Shown one piece after another: positions 36,808-47,019 of a stretch of DNA of 64,000 nucleotides (position 1 is its first letter; each line of letters opens with the position of its first letter). The stretch comes from Saprospiraceae bacterium (GTDB lineage: Bacteria > Bacteroidota > Bacteroidia > Chitinophagales > Saprospiraceae): assembly GCA_020628095.1 (NCBI GenBank), contig JAHDFP010000003.1, positions 62,001 to 126,000 of the forward strand. Direction: 5' to 3'. Made by a program: the position numbers and the translations under genes. The notes beneath the pieces are model-generated. The model searched no databases. It had not been told where the DNA came from and saw nothing but the letters and a program-made list of their open reading frames with translations.

Positions 36808-37395
36808 TTAGTTGTGATATTCTTGATTATGGACCAGTGTCTTTCCGCAAGATGCACAAGCTATAGCTGAGCCAGCACCCCCTGCACAACCATCAGAACA
36901 AGTGTAGTGCCACACACCTTTGAGATTTTGTGCGGGTTCTGGTGTTTTGTTCGGAGGAGTTGTAACTGGTCTTGCCACATTAGGCGTACCTAATGCTTCT
37001 ATAGCAGATCCTTCGCCTAGGCTAAATGTCTGAGAACCATCCTGAGGTAGGGTAGGTATATTGCCTGGGTTAGAGTTGACATTAGTCGCAGTATTACCTG
37101 TATTGGCATGATAAGCGGCATTGTGTGTTAACGTAGTTCCGCACTTTCCACACGGCGTAGCTGATCCAGCACCGCCTTCGCAACCATTAGGGCAAGTGTA
37201 GTGCCATACGCCCTGAGCATTTTGTGCAGGCTCTGTAGTAGCTGGGGGTGGCGTGGTTGTGGATGCCGTCGTACCTTGTACTGGAGTAGGTTGATAGTTT
37301 TCGTCCAGTATAGCTTCTCCTCTTTGTGGTGTATTTCCACATGAGAAAAGAAAAAGTAGAATAGAGCTAATAAAAAGAGTCTTAATTACAGGCAT
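36808..37395 (-). CDS. Lipoprotein with two Cys/His zinc-ribbon-like modules
   Basis: A 195-residue protein when started at ATG 37395 (a TTG 18 bases upstream is also in frame). The signal sequence ends in LFSCG. The rest is low-complexity, Pro/Thr/Asn-rich linker carrying two copies of a 35-residue module, each with GVWHYTC, GCxGGAGSA, a CxxCG pair and a final LxHNxxYH. Four cysteines and two to three histidines per module suggest metal binding. I do not recognise a named family. It is upstream of the TonB receptor, 134 bases away. Confidence 0.8.
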   Translation of the reverse strand: MPVIKTLFISSILLFLFSCGNTPQRGEAILDENYQPTPVQGTTASTTTPPPATTEPAQNAQGVWHYTCPNGCEGGAGSATPCGKCGTTLTHNAAYHANTGNTATNVNSNPGNIPTLPQDGSQTFSLGEGSAIEALGTPNVARPVTTPPNKTPEPAQNLKGVWHYTCSDGCAGGAGSAIACASCGKTLVHNQEYHN

Positions 37396-37443
37396 AATGT
37401 GCTTTTTTTCCAATTTGCCCGCAAGATATTACAAAAAATCCAA

Positions 37444-38466
37444 TCATACCATCTCAGACCACTCCATGACCACTTTACCTATAGAAGCACGTGACTCCAA
37501 AAAATCATGTGCTTCATCAATCTCTTCCGCACTAAATTTTTTAGCCAATTTCGGTCTTATGATTCCTTTTTTTACATAATCCATGACACCATCGAAAATT
37601 TGCTCGAATAGCTTAGGTTTATGATCGGCAATCCGTAACATATTGACGGCGATCAGTGATTTGCTCGCCATAAGTAATTGGATAGGGGAGAATATACCAA
37701 AGTTAGCCGCTACACCAAGAGCTTTCAATTTATTACTTCCTATTTGGTCGGCTGCTCCAAAATTAACCATCGTTCCTCCTGGTATGAGTAATTTGTAGCC
37801 TTTCTTAAAAGATTTTCCTCCGATACTATCGAAGACATAATCTAGCTCATGCTCGCCGTTTTTTATATAATTATAAAAATCTACGGATCGGTAATCAATA
37901 GGATAGTCAACACCATTTTCCTTGAGGAAATCTAACTTCTGAGGTGATGCTGTGCCAAAGATCTTACAGCCGTGGTGTTTGGCAATTTGTGTAATAATGG
38001 AACCGACGCCTCCAGCTGCCGCCTGTACCAAGATTTTATCTCCTTCTTTGAGTTGCACGCAATGTGCAGCGCAGTAGTATGCTGTACAGGCTTGTGTTGC
38101 GAGTGCTGTGGATAGACCTATGTCTACATTATCTGGAATCTTTGCGACACCTTCTTGGATCGTCACAGCATACTCCGCATATCCACCAAATCTCGTGAGT
38201 GCCGTGACTTTATCTCCTTTTTTGAATTTGGTTACAGCTTTTCCCACTTTGGTGATAGTGCCTGCCACATCATAACCCAGAACAGCAGGATTTTTAGGTG
38301 CATCAGGATAGAGTCCCCTTCTTGCGACGACATCCGCAAAGTTGAGCCCGAAACTATGGACTTTGATCTGTACTTGTCCATCATCAGGTTCTGGAATAGG
38401 AACCTCTCTCATCTCAAATGCACCCTGACTCTTACCATATTTTATAAGATGGATGGCTTTCATCAT
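37444..38466 (-). CDS. Quinone-oxidoreductase-like MDR protein (zinc-independent)
   Basis: A 340-residue medium-chain dehydrogenase/reductase. The N-terminal GroES-like part has [32 protein letters not shown]; the Rossmann part has [26 protein letters not shown]. The zinc-ligand cysteines of alcohol dehydrogenases are missing, so an NADPH-dependent quinone or enone reductase (VAT1/QOR-like) is expected. Start ATG overlaps the stop of the upstream VOC gene by four bases. Confidence 0.92.
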   Translation of the reverse strand: MMKAIHLIKYGKSQGAFEMREVPIPEPDDGQVQIKVHSFGLNFADVVARRGLYPDAPKNPAVLGYDVAGTITKVGKAVTKFKKGDKVTALTRFGGYAEYAVTIQEGVAKIPDNVDIGLSTALATQACTAYYCAAHCVQLKEGDKILVQAAAGGVGSIITQIAKHHGCKIFGTASPQKLDFLKENGVDYPIDYRSVDFYNYIKNGEHELDYVFDSIGGKSFKKGYKLLIPGGTMVNFGAADQIGSNKLKALGVAANFGIFSPIQLLMASKSLIAVNMLRIADHKPKLFEQIFDGVMDYVKKGIIRPKLAKKFSAEEIDEAHDFLESRASIGKVVMEWSEMV

Positions 38467-38885
38467 GTGGCGAACATTTGGCTTATATCTTTAAAGGCTT
38501 TAAACTCTAAGGCATTACCACAGGGATCTAGAAAAAACATCGTGGCTTGCTCACCAGGCTGCCCTTCAAATCGGATGTAAGGCTCTATAACGAAGTCAAT
38601 ATTATGTGCTTTCAGTTTTTCTGCCAGGATTTCCCAATCTTCCCACTCCAGTACGACGCCATAATGAGGGACGGGTACTTGATGACCGTCTACAGCATTG
38701 GTATGAGTTTGTTCCTCAGATTTGGGTTTGTAATGGATGACAAATTGATGTCCATATAGATCAAAATCTACCCACTGCGTATCAGACCTACCTTCTGGAC
38801 AACCCAATACATCACGATAAAAGGTACGAGCAAGTTGTACATCATGTACAGGTATCGCTACATGAAATGGTGGTATTTTACCCAT
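38463..38885 (-). CDS. VOC (glyoxalase/bleomycin-resistance fold) family protein
   Basis: A 140-residue protein with the paired beta-alpha-beta-beta-beta modules of the VOC superfamily. His8 (FHVAIPV), His84-region ([10 protein letters not shown]) and Glu near residue 127 ([10 protein letters not shown]) fit metal-ligand positions. The [24 protein letters not shown] segment is typical of a subgroup of uncharacterised VOC enzymes. It is translationally coupled to the MDR gene. Confidence 0.92.
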   Translation of the reverse strand: MGKIPPFHVAIPVHDVQLARTFYRDVLGCPEGRSDTQWVDFDLYGHQFVIHYKPKSEEQTHTNAVDGHQVPVPHYGVVLEWEDWEILAEKLKAHNIDFVIEPYIRFEGQPGEQATMFFLDPCGNALEFKAFKDISQMFAT

Positions 38886-38886
38886 A

Positions 38887-40521
38887 CTAATCTTTTAGAG
38901 TTTTTGTGGGACGTTTAAATTCCGAGGACTCATTCCACTTAGGCCAGTCTCTGTTGTTAGCTAGATCATGACCGATATTATAATATAGCTGCGCGTCTTG
39001 TACGCCACCATCTATATTCCATGTGCCGGCATCATATTCGTCTGATGGCGCATGGTATCGACTTTCTACATAGTCTTTTTTGAAAGTCTCGGCGTACTCT
39101 TTTCCTTTCTCGGCATGCTCTAGGCTGCCATCACCATATAAGGCAGGCACTCCGAATTTGGCAAAATTAAAATGGTCGGACCTGAAGAAATATCCTTTTT
39201 CTGGTTCTGCTTCTTGTACTATATATCTTCCTTGGGCTTTGGCATGTTTTTCGGCATAGTTGTCCATCTGTGAGTGCCCCATACCTGTGATGGAGAAATC
39301 TTTCATAGCGCCCATCGGATTGAGGCCGTCCATATTAAGATTGCATACTGTTTTTGCTAATGGGAAGATCGGTTTCTTGACATAGTACTCAGAACCTAAA
39401 AGTCCCTGTTCTTCTGCCGTTACAAAAAGAAATACAACTGATCTCTCTGGAGGCGTCTCCGCTGTGGCAAAAGCTTCTGCAATGGACAATACGGCTGCTG
39501 TACCACTCGCATTATCTAGGGCACCGTTATATATAGAATCTCCTTCTACAACTTTGCCGACGCCGATGTGATCCCAATGTGCCGTATACACAATATACTC
39601 ATCAGGATACTTTGTTCCCTTCTGGTAGGCGATGACATTTTTGGATATGCACTCTTTAGTCTCATTAGTAAGAGAGGCCGAGACCTTGGCATCCATAGAG
39701 AATGGCTTGAATTCTTTTGTTCTCGCTTTTTTGATCTCAGTGGTAAAATCATAACCGCAATTAGTAAATAGTTCTTGCGCTTTTTGCAGTGATATCCAGC
39801 CTTTGATACCGCAATCTTGAGACCTATCTATACCTGATAAACCCTGCTGAGGTCCTTGCCAAGAACTCTGAACAACAAACCACGGATACCCTGCCGAACT
39901 AGTTTCATGTATGATGAGCAATCCTTCTGCACCTTGTCTATCGGCTTCTTCGTACTTATAGGTCCATCGTCCATAGTAGGTCATGATATCACCCTTAAAA
40001 AAATCAGGGTCATCGCCACCATAACCTGGGTCATTGACCAAGACGACGGCGGTTTTTCCTTTCATATCTATATCTGCATAATCATTCCATCCTAATTTTT
40101 CGTCTACTATCCCATACCCACAAAAAACTAATTCTGATTCCTCTAAGATAAGCTGAGATGAGTTTCTCTGCGTATGTATGACAAAGTCAGTTCCCTTTTT
40201 CCAAGACTCTTTTCCCTCTTTAGTCTCTACGATCATCTCATCTGATATACTACCGTCTATGGTCAGCAACGGGACATCCTGTGTATATGATCCATTATTT
40301 CCTGGCTCTAGTCCTAAGGACTTTAACTCATTAGTGAGATAATCTATCGTTAGTGGTTCACCAGCCATGCAAGGCATTCGACCTAGATATTTGTCTTGAG
40401 ATAATTCTTCGAGATGTTTGAGTATGGTGTTGGCTTGTATTTCTGATGGTTCGTTGGTTGATGTTTTTTCTTGACAACCAAGGAATGCCAAAATCGATAC
40501 CGTTAGATATAAATATTTCAT
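38887..40521 (-). CDS. M28 family metallopeptidase, lipoprotein
   Basis: A 544-residue exported protein (lipobox LGCQ near residue 16). It contains a PA-like insert (about 130-260) and an M28 zinc-peptidase core: [10 protein letters not shown] (His ligand), [13 protein letters not shown] (bridging Asp), [12 protein letters not shown] (catalytic Glu-Glu) and [15 protein letters not shown] (His ligand). It probably acts as an aminopeptidase or glutamine cyclotransferase-like enzyme in the periplasm. The stop lies next to the VOC gene start. Confidence 0.95.
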   Translation of the reverse strand: MKYLYLTVSILAFLGCQEKTSTNEPSEIQANTILKHLEELSQDKYLGRMPCMAGEPLTIDYLTNELKSLGLEPGNNGSYTQDVPLLTIDGSISDEMIVETKEGKESWKKGTDFVIHTQRNSSQLILEESELVFCGYGIVDEKLGWNDYADIDMKGKTAVVLVNDPGYGGDDPDFFKGDIMTYYGRWTYKYEEADRQGAEGLLIIHETSSAGYPWFVVQSSWQGPQQGLSGIDRSQDCGIKGWISLQKAQELFTNCGYDFTTEIKKARTKEFKPFSMDAKVSASLTNETKECISKNVIAYQKGTKYPDEYIVYTAHWDHIGVGKVVEGDSIYNGALDNASGTAAVLSIAEAFATAETPPERSVVFLFVTAEEQGLLGSEYYVKKPIFPLAKTVCNLNMDGLNPMGAMKDFSITGMGHSQMDNYAEKHAKAQGRYIVQEAEPEKGYFFRSDHFNFAKFGVPALYGDGSLEHAEKGKEYAETFKKDYVESRYHAPSDEYDAGTWNIDGGVQDAQLYYNIGHDLANNRDWPKWNESSEFKRPTKTLKD

Positions 40522-40594
40522 ACCAGAAATATAACATCTACAGACTTAATAAGAGAATGGAGAGATAAGGAAAATGGAGAATACTAGATAAAGA

Positions 40595-40626
40595 AAAGCC
40601 ACTGAACGGAGACGTGCAGTGGCTTT
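40595..40626 (-). terminator. Strong rho-independent terminator after the VCBS/ASPIC gene
   Basis: AAAGCCACTG (40595-40604) and CAGTGGCTTT (40617-40626) form a perfect 10-bp stem; the loop contains a further ACG/CGT pairing with a GAGA tetraloop. On the minus strand it lies 32 bases after the stop at 40658 and is followed by TTTTCTTTAT, a good T tract. Confidence 0.88.
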
Positions 40627-40657
40627 AGGTATATTATTTTATTATCCGAATATCAGC

Positions 40658-43531
40658 CTAGTGTTTGATCAGTTTATGAGTGACCTGATAATCATCTCCT
40701 GATAAGGAAATAATGTATGATCCTGATTCTAACTGTGACATATCCATAGACAAAGATTTTTCATTAGTACTCTTGCTAATGACTAGCTCCCCGAGAATAC
40801 TTACAACTTCTACTGATTTTATGACCTTTTCACTTTTAATATTTAGGACATCCTCGAATGGATTTGGATATATCTCTATATTCTGACTATAAATATCATC
40901 TACGGATACCATAGAGTCATAATCTACAGGATAAGTAAGTACGCCCGTACGACATGCATCAATGGGTTCCGAAATCTCTAAGTCAAAGAAATAACTGTAG
41001 TGCGTTCTTCCGAATAAAGCATCGGATAATCGAGCAATATTAGAAATAACATAAGGATAGTTGAAATCACCTCTGATACCATCTAGCTCTGGAGATATTG
41101 CACCGAAAGTTTCTTGATTAAACTCTCTATTAGTATTAATCAAGTAATTACCCCGTGGTAGAAAGAAATCAAGCTCTACCCTTTGTATACCAGCACCGAC
41201 TAAAATCTCTTTGGAATGTATTGTATCCGAACTTGTTCTGCTAATAACCTGAAAGATTCGAGGTCCAGCCAATTTGGAATTAACCATAAATGACTTAAGT
41301 ACACAATCGGTATTGGTGACTAAGTACATGCCTCCAGAGGTATTGGAACTTGGGAATTCTGAACTTTCTTGAGTCATTTCGATAGGTAATCCACCGATGT
41401 AACAAGGTGGCTCTTGTCCTATCTCATAGCTATAGTAAAAGGTACTATCCGTTTCCATTTCGTCCGTGATATATGCTGGACCAAAACCCAATGTATCTAA
41501 TCCATTAGGATCAGAAAACCAGACTACATTCTCTTCTTGTATATTGAGGACCAGTTGCCTCTTCCTTCCATACCTTAACGTATCCTGTACAGGAATATCG
41601 CTTTCGTCTATAAACGTTAACTCGATCGGATCAGAAAATAATGTGTCACAATCGTTTTGGTTGATGGCGAAATAATTTCCGTTTTCTGTTACAGATATTT
41701 GTGATTCGATTTCATCCGTTGACCATATCATTTCTCCTTCTTCTCTAAGCCCTATATCGACCCGACTTCCAGCACAGAGCACCACATCATTAACGATATT
41801 AAGACGTGGGGCGGCTAGTTCTTCTGGTCCTCTGACGATAATGGTCTGACCTGGTGAGGTGCAGCCGTTAGAGTCTTCCACCTTTACACAATATATACCA
41901 GGTTCTGTTACTGTAATTAAGTTATCTGTCTCTCCTGTACTCCATTGTGCGCTTAGATTCGTATCAGCAATCTCTAAGGTCGTAGAAGACACATTACAAT
42001 CAAGGCGGCTATCTGACGTCGTTACGTGCGCAATGGGGGTGATGCAATTTCCTTCTTCTATAACGTAATGCGTATTGATATCTAATCCACTATAGTTATC
42101 CACTTGTCCTGATGGCCACGTCACTGTAATGGACTCTATTTCTTCTGACTGACCAAGTCCGAAACGGGCATTGAGAGAGTGCGTTACACCGTAACCTTGC
42201 CCTGATTTGATAATTCTAGTTTGTACACCCCAGTCACCGTAGATTTGGATTTTAGCCCCGACTCCCGGTCTGTTAGAGTCCGTACCGACCAAAGTAAAGG
42301 TTGCATAATTATTTCCATTAGGTACGGCTATATATAGTCTATCACGATCACCTGTTTCTCCAGAACCAAGACCTCTATATGATGCGATTATATCTGTAAA
42401 TCCATCCGCATTGGCATCGCCAAGTGCAAAAGACTGTGTCAAGGTTGTACCTATAGGTGCTCCTTGTGCTTTGAAAGTATTGTCTTTGTTATTAATGAAA
42501 ATACGATCTCCTCCACCGACTATGAGTATATCCAGAAAACCGTCACGATTAAAATCTTCAAAAGCCGACTGATATATCTGACTATTAATCGTATCACCGC
42601 TATCCAAAAAAGGATTAATCTCTACAAATCTTTCGTTATCGATATTTTCGAATAATTGTGATCTGTATTCGTGATTAGCAACGAACAGATCCTGATCTCC
42701 ATCATTATCTATATCTCCAAAATTAGCTGTCCATGACTGGGCACTTATATTGACGCCCCAATCCTCAGATACCTCTTCGAAGACTCCATTGTTATTAATG
42801 AACATCATATTTATTCTTCTTGGATCTTTCACACCAGTAGATACTCCGGCGGTATCTAAGATGTACTCATCGACACCGAGTCTACACTTTGCTATATAAA
42901 GATCTAAGTCATCGTCTCCATCTATATCTGTAAATACAGAACCATAGTTACCTGAGTTGTCAGAAGCTGGCGTTGTTCTCATATCTATGTACCCAGTATC
43001 ACGCACAAATCCCATGTTGCCATCATTGAGATAGATCTCGCTATGCCCGTCATCATCACAAATAAAGTAGTCTAAGAACCCATCATTATTAAGGTCGACA
43101 GCATTAGAGGCCTGGGCGAAATATTCGTTCCCTGGTGTATTGAATACCTTTTGTACATCAGATGGTTTTTGTTGACCCTGATAGACTTTCATACCATTAT
43201 AATTGCCAGAAGACATAATGTCATTAATGCCATCATTGTTAATATCGGCAATGGAAACAGTCCAGGAGTCGCCATCAATGGTGTCAATGGCAAAAGTTTG
43301 GAAAAATTCACCATTATTAGATTGAAGGTCAATAACTAACTTGTCGCCATTAAAAAAACGTGAAATGTCATCTCTAAAGTCACCGTTGACATCGGCAAAA
43401 CCCTTGTTTATTGGACTACCAATATCATTGCGTGTAATTAGTGTGGACTGATCTTGGAATGCAATAAAATCCTGTGCACTAACAATTCCAAAATAACCTG
43501 CTAGCAATACGCTAAGTAGAATTTGTTTCAT
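40658..43531 (-). CDS. Secreted VCBS/FG-GAP and ASPIC repeat protein, T9SS type A cargo
   Basis: A 957-residue exported protein. After a signal peptide (about 1-19), residues 20-430 hold FG-GAP/VCBS beta-propeller repeats (VDLNNDGFLDYFICDDDG, DIDGDDDLDLYIAKC, GDIDNDGDQDLFVANHE and others) that bind calcium-like ions. An ASPIC/UnbV segment follows (GVGAKIQIYGDWGVQ, RFGLGQSEEIESITVTWPSGQVD). Middle beta domains lead to a C-terminal T9SS type A sorting domain (IYPNPFEDVLNIKSE). It is thus likely secreted and attached to the cell surface. Specific function unknown. Confidence 0.93.
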   Translation of the reverse strand: MKQILLSVLLAGYFGIVSAQDFIAFQDQSTLITRNDIGSPINKGFADVNGDFRDDISRFFNGDKLVIDLQSNNGEFFQTFAIDTIDGDSWTVSIADINNDGINDIMSSGNYNGMKVYQGQQKPSDVQKVFNTPGNEYFAQASNAVDLNNDGFLDYFICDDDGHSEIYLNDGNMGFVRDTGYIDMRTTPASDNSGNYGSVFTDIDGDDDLDLYIAKCRLGVDEYILDTAGVSTGVKDPRRINMMFINNNGVFEEVSEDWGVNISAQSWTANFGDIDNDGDQDLFVANHEYRSQLFENIDNERFVEINPFLDSGDTINSQIYQSAFEDFNRDGFLDILIVGGGDRIFINNKDNTFKAQGAPIGTTLTQSFALGDANADGFTDIIASYRGLGSGETGDRDRLYIAVPNGNNYATFTLVGTDSNRPGVGAKIQIYGDWGVQTRIIKSGQGYGVTHSLNARFGLGQSEEIESITVTWPSGQVDNYSGLDINTHYVIEEGNCITPIAHVTTSDSRLDCNVSSTTLEIADTNLSAQWSTGETDNLITVTEPGIYCVKVEDSNGCTSPGQTIIVRGPEELAAPRLNIVNDVVLCAGSRVDIGLREEGEMIWSTDEIESQISVTENGNYFAINQNDCDTLFSDPIELTFIDESDIPVQDTLRYGRKRQLVLNIQEENVVWFSDPNGLDTLGFGPAYITDEMETDSTFYYSYEIGQEPPCYIGGLPIEMTQESSEFPSSNTSGGMYLVTNTDCVLKSFMVNSKLAGPRIFQVISRTSSDTIHSKEILVGAGIQRVELDFFLPRGNYLINTNREFNQETFGAISPELDGIRGDFNYPYVISNIARLSDALFGRTHYSYFFDLEISEPIDACRTGVLTYPVDYDSMVSVDDIYSQNIEIYPNPFEDVLNIKSEKVIKSVEVVSILGELVISKSTNEKSLSMDMSQLESGSYIISLSGDDYQVTHKLIKH

Positions 43532-43816
43532 TTTTTATTCTCGTTATCATTATGCAATTATCCTCCAGACAGATATTTGCTGAAAAAATTGATTAGCTAA
43601 AAAATAGTAGGGGTGTCGATTTAAAGGATATTCTCGTAAGGAGTACAATAATAAGACCAAATTTCTGTCTATTCCTTTACAGAATCAAATATTTGGAGTA
43701 TATATTTTTTGACAGTAATGGTCTTTTTTGTAACCAAGTGTGATGACTAGGTAATTGAATTCTGAAGTAAGACTGGATTTATCTTTTTGCTTCAATTGTA
43801 TATAATAACTATTTCT

Positions 43817-45616
43817 TTATTTGATAATCACCTTTTCTACGAAGGTTACTTGGTTAAATTTGTCTTCTATTTTTAAAAAATATATTCCTGCGTCCAATCC
43901 TTGTACATTAATAGTATTTCTTTCAGACGGTTCTATAATGACAGAACCATTAGTCGAAAATAGAGTCGTAATATACTGTGCATTGTTACCAGAGTTTATG
44001 GTTATGATGTCTTGGCTAGGGTTTGGAAATACCTCAATGGTGTGAGATATTGGATCTTCTGCGCTTGTCATAATACCCTGATTAGCACAGATGCCAAATG
44101 TTCCCTGCTCACCAAACTTTCCTATCAGCCGAATGTATAAAATCTCTCCTGGCGGATAATCTTCTAATAAGATTCTGGAGTGGAAATCTTCGTTTTCTTT
44201 GTCGTCATTACAGTCTAATATGGATAGCTTATTACAAGGTCCTGCGTACACTTGTATGATAACGTCTCTCATTTGGTCTGGATCTCCACTCTCTATGGTT
44301 TCTATAATTAGCTCACCGCTCATTGGGGCGTCACACTGGAACCAAACATCTTTTAGTGGGCGTTCTCCCTCTGTGCCACAGATATAATCGGGCTCTATGA
44401 TTGACTCTGTGGCTAGGTAATTATCATAATATGAAATATTACAATTCTCTCCGACTTCCAGATGTATGGCGTCTATACAATCGTCATTGACTACGGGGTT
44501 ATCACCTATAGGAAGAACCTCAAAGTACTGTAAATGTTTTTCGTCCAGAGTTTCTACCTCAAAAGTCCAGGTGCCAGCAGGCGCATTAGATGGAAGTGAT
44601 CGGCTATTATACCACCAGAATAAGGTATAGTGACCATCCGCGGTGCTTTGGTCATAAGATTGATTCCACGATTCCCATACCGTTCCATTAGGGCGAGTAA
44701 TGGTCATGTATCTTTCTGCACCGACTAGTAAATCTTTGTGGAATTGAGTAAAGAAAATAGTTTCCCCTGGATAGAAAAAAGTTTTCTGGTTAGGTCTATC
44801 AGGTGGACAATCGTTGGCTTGCGGTACGTCATCACCAGTATATAATTCTAAGATCTTATGTTGCCTGTATTCTTGCTGTTCCTTCCATAATGATTCTCCA
44901 CTCGTATCATTGCAAGCTCCTACATAAGGATCTATTACATTCTCATCAGCATCCCGTACTTCAAAGTGTAAGTGAGGACCAGTCGAATAACCTGAACTGG
45001 CAACAATACCTAAATATTCTCCCCGCTCTACATAGTCGCCTATTTCTTTGTTGACAACGCTACCTTCTTTGAGATGCCAATAATAGGAGAGGCTGCCATC
45101 CTCATGTCTTAATATGACAGAGTTGGCCGATTTGTTCTCGTCCAGACGACATTCTTCGTCAAATTCGCCATCTTTTAATCTCACTATGTTTCCTGCTGCT
45201 GCCGCTACTACTTCTACAGAACTATTATTTTTTAATAGCCATGTGAATGGTTGTATTGAGATATCCGTGCCTCTATGACCGTTGTAAGTTCTCTGACCAC
45301 AATTGTAATCTTGAAGGAGTTCTGTATTATTGTGGTCTACATAGTTACTTATGACGTAGTAATTATGTTGGTTAAATCCATCTGTTCTCCTGAGGGGCCA
45401 ATCGAATATCGGTAGATTTTTGCTTGGAGGCTTTATACGACCTTGTGCTTCAAGGTATTTTATATTGTCATGAATAATTTTGCTGACTAACGCTCTTTCT
45501 TCACTTGAGATACACTCGTGTTTTTTAGTATGAAAATTATCATGTCCTCCCCACCCATCTTGAGCATAACTTAGTTGAGTCAAGGAAACAAACAAAAACA
45601 GAATGTGCATTCTCAT
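43817..45616 (-). CDS. M23 peptidase (LytM-like) with T9SS type A sorting domain
   Basis: A 599-residue protein from ATG 45616, chosen because it gives a standard signal peptide (MRMHILFLFVSLTQLSYA) and lies 13 bases after a preceding small gene; a longer frame would run through that gene. The M23 domain includes HRGTDIS, VILRHEDGSLSYYWHL and TGPHLHFEVRDADENVIDP, with the His/Asp zinc ligands intact. A PPC-like domain (about 390-510) and a T9SS type A tail (VFPNPSQDIITIN) follow. It is a secreted cell-wall or protein endopeptidase. Confidence 0.93.
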   Translation of the reverse strand: MRMHILFLFVSLTQLSYAQDGWGGHDNFHTKKHECISSEERALVSKIIHDNIKYLEAQGRIKPPSKNLPIFDWPLRRTDGFNQHNYYVISNYVDHNNTELLQDYNCGQRTYNGHRGTDISIQPFTWLLKNNSSVEVVAAAAGNIVRLKDGEFDEECRLDENKSANSVILRHEDGSLSYYWHLKEGSVVNKEIGDYVERGEYLGIVASSGYSTGPHLHFEVRDADENVIDPYVGACNDTSGESLWKEQQEYRQHKILELYTGDDVPQANDCPPDRPNQKTFFYPGETIFFTQFHKDLLVGAERYMTITRPNGTVWESWNQSYDQSTADGHYTLFWWYNSRSLPSNAPAGTWTFEVETLDEKHLQYFEVLPIGDNPVVNDDCIDAIHLEVGENCNISYYDNYLATESIIEPDYICGTEGERPLKDVWFQCDAPMSGELIIETIESGDPDQMRDVIIQVYAGPCNKLSILDCNDDKENEDFHSRILLEDYPPGEILYIRLIGKFGEQGTFGICANQGIMTSAEDPISHTIEVFPNPSQDIITINSGNNAQYITTLFSTNGSVIIEPSERNTINVQGLDAGIYFLKIEDKFNQVTFVEKVIIK

Positions 45617-45629
45617 AGCGTACGATTTT

Positions 45630-45758
45630 TTAGCAAGCTTTAAATAAGCCAAAGAATATAGCGATCCATACCAGACCTTTAATAAAGAAAAACAAGAAGA
45701 CACCGACACCGATTCTTTTGATCCAGCTCTTCTGTGGTTGTGTTTCTTTTTCTTCCAT
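45630..45758 (-). CDS. 42-residue single-pass membrane protein
   Basis: A short gene translating to a polar, charged start (MEEKETQPQKSWIKRI) and one hydrophobic helix (about residues 17-38), ending KAC. Its ATG shares one base with the TAA stop of the upstream TolB-like gene (TAATG), and its stop is 13 bases before the M23 start, which supports translation. Similar tiny membrane proteins occur in Bacteroidota; no function is known. Confidence 0.68.
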   Translation of the reverse strand: MEEKETQPQKSWIKRIGVGVFLFFFIKGLVWIAIFFGLFKAC

Positions 45759-46993
45759 TATTCAGACCAGTCCGCTATAAATAAGTTCGTATCCCTTGTG
45801 CCTCCGTTGTTCCTATTGGATGCGAAGACCAATTTTTTTCCATCAAAAGAAAACATAGGAAAAGAATCAAAAGTATTATCAAAAGTTATTTGCTCCAGAC
45901 CAGTTCCATCGAGATTCACCATAAATAGGTTAAATGGAAAACCTCGTTTAGAATTATGATTGGATGAGAAAATAACTTTTTCGCCAGATGGGTGAAAGAA
46001 TGGTGCCCAGTTGGCGTTGCCTAGGTCTGTTATTTTTTTGAGGTTGCTGCCATCGACATCACAGACATACAGTTCCATTTCTGTCGGTTGCACTAGACCT
46101 TGTTGTAATAGGTCTTTGTAGGTCTTAATGTCCTCATCGGTTTTTGGTCTTGATGATCGGAAGATGAGTTTTGTGCCATCAGGAGAAAAGAAAGCACCAC
46201 CATCATACCCGAGACCAGATGTTACCTGCTTTACATCAGAGCCATCCAGCTTCATAGTGAATAATTCTAAGTCTCCAGTTCTTATAGAGGTGAACACGAT
46301 CAAGTCGCCTTTAGGGCTCACAGTGGGCTCAGCATCATACCCTGGTGTATCTGTAAGCTGATTTACAAGATTTCCTTCTAAGTCTGCTGTGAAAATATCA
46401 AAGTCAGAATAGATAGGCCACACATACTTACCTCCTTCTCTTGGCGGAACATGCGGACAAGCCTTATCTCCTTTGTGAGTAGAAGCATAGATAATCTGTT
46501 GATTGCCTGGCATAAAATAACTACAAGTTGTTCTTCCATTTCCAGTGCTAATCATTTTGGCCTGATCTTCTTTCGTTTTTGGGGTAAAGGGGTTCATGGT
46601 ATAAATCTGATCACATTCTACACCCCAATCTTTATTGGTCGATTGGAAAACAAGTTGCTTGTCATCGAAGCTCCAGTACGCCTCTGCATTATCGCCCCCA
46701 AAGGTGAGTTGCCTAACATTTTTAAGGTGGACTTCCTCTGGATATGTTAAGGTTTCTGGATTGAGTTTTCTTTTTTCGCTTGTGCCGTGAGAATGACCAT
46801 GATGCGCATCTGTATCAGAACCATGTGCATGATGATCATGACCCTCTGACCCGTGCTCTTGTCCATGATGATCGTGTGAGCTATGGGGGTTTTCGATTTT
46901 TTCTTTTGCTTCTGCTGTCTTAGCCTGTTCGTTTTTGCAATTGTAAAATGACATGCTTATGACAAGGAGAATTATGAGATTGACTAACTTCAT
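45758..46993 (-). CDS. TolB-like beta-propeller lipoprotein with His-rich linker
   Basis: A 411-residue protein from ATG 46993 (47011 also possible). The signal sequence ends in SFYNC. Residues about 32-68 form a His/Asp/Gly/Ser-rich stretch with over a dozen histidines. The rest is a six-bladed PD40/TolB-type propeller with repeated motifs such as YWSFDDKQLVFQS, TVSPKGDLIVFTS, FFSPDGTKLIFRS, FFHPSGEKVIFSS and FSFDGKKLVFAS. The His-rich part may bind or buffer Zn, Ni or Cu. Start lies only 26 bases from the divergent M28 gene. Confidence 0.88.
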   Translation of the reverse strand: MKLVNLIILLVISMSFYNCKNEQAKTAEAKEKIENPHSSHDHHGQEHGSEGHDHHAHGSDTDAHHGHSHGTSEKRKLNPETLTYPEEVHLKNVRQLTFGGDNAEAYWSFDDKQLVFQSTNKDWGVECDQIYTMNPFTPKTKEDQAKMISTGNGRTTCSYFMPGNQQIIYASTHKGDKACPHVPPREGGKYVWPIYSDFDIFTADLEGNLVNQLTDTPGYDAEPTVSPKGDLIVFTSIRTGDLELFTMKLDGSDVKQVTSGLGYDGGAFFSPDGTKLIFRSSRPKTDEDIKTYKDLLQQGLVQPTEMELYVCDVDGSNLKKITDLGNANWAPFFHPSGEKVIFSSNHNSKRGFPFNLFMVNLDGTGLEQITFDNTFDSFPMFSFDGKKLVFASNRNNGGTRDTNLFIADWSE

Positions 46994-47019
46994 ATTAGAA
47001 TTGATATTCATAAAATTAA

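Noticed and set aside
43532-43816. Possible regulatory element between the VCBS and M23 genes
   Set aside because: AT-rich with no clear hairpin or promoter match.
45617-45709. Upstream start for the M23 peptidase
   Set aside because: It would overlap the 42-residue membrane protein gene and spoil the signal peptide; ATG 45616 fits both.
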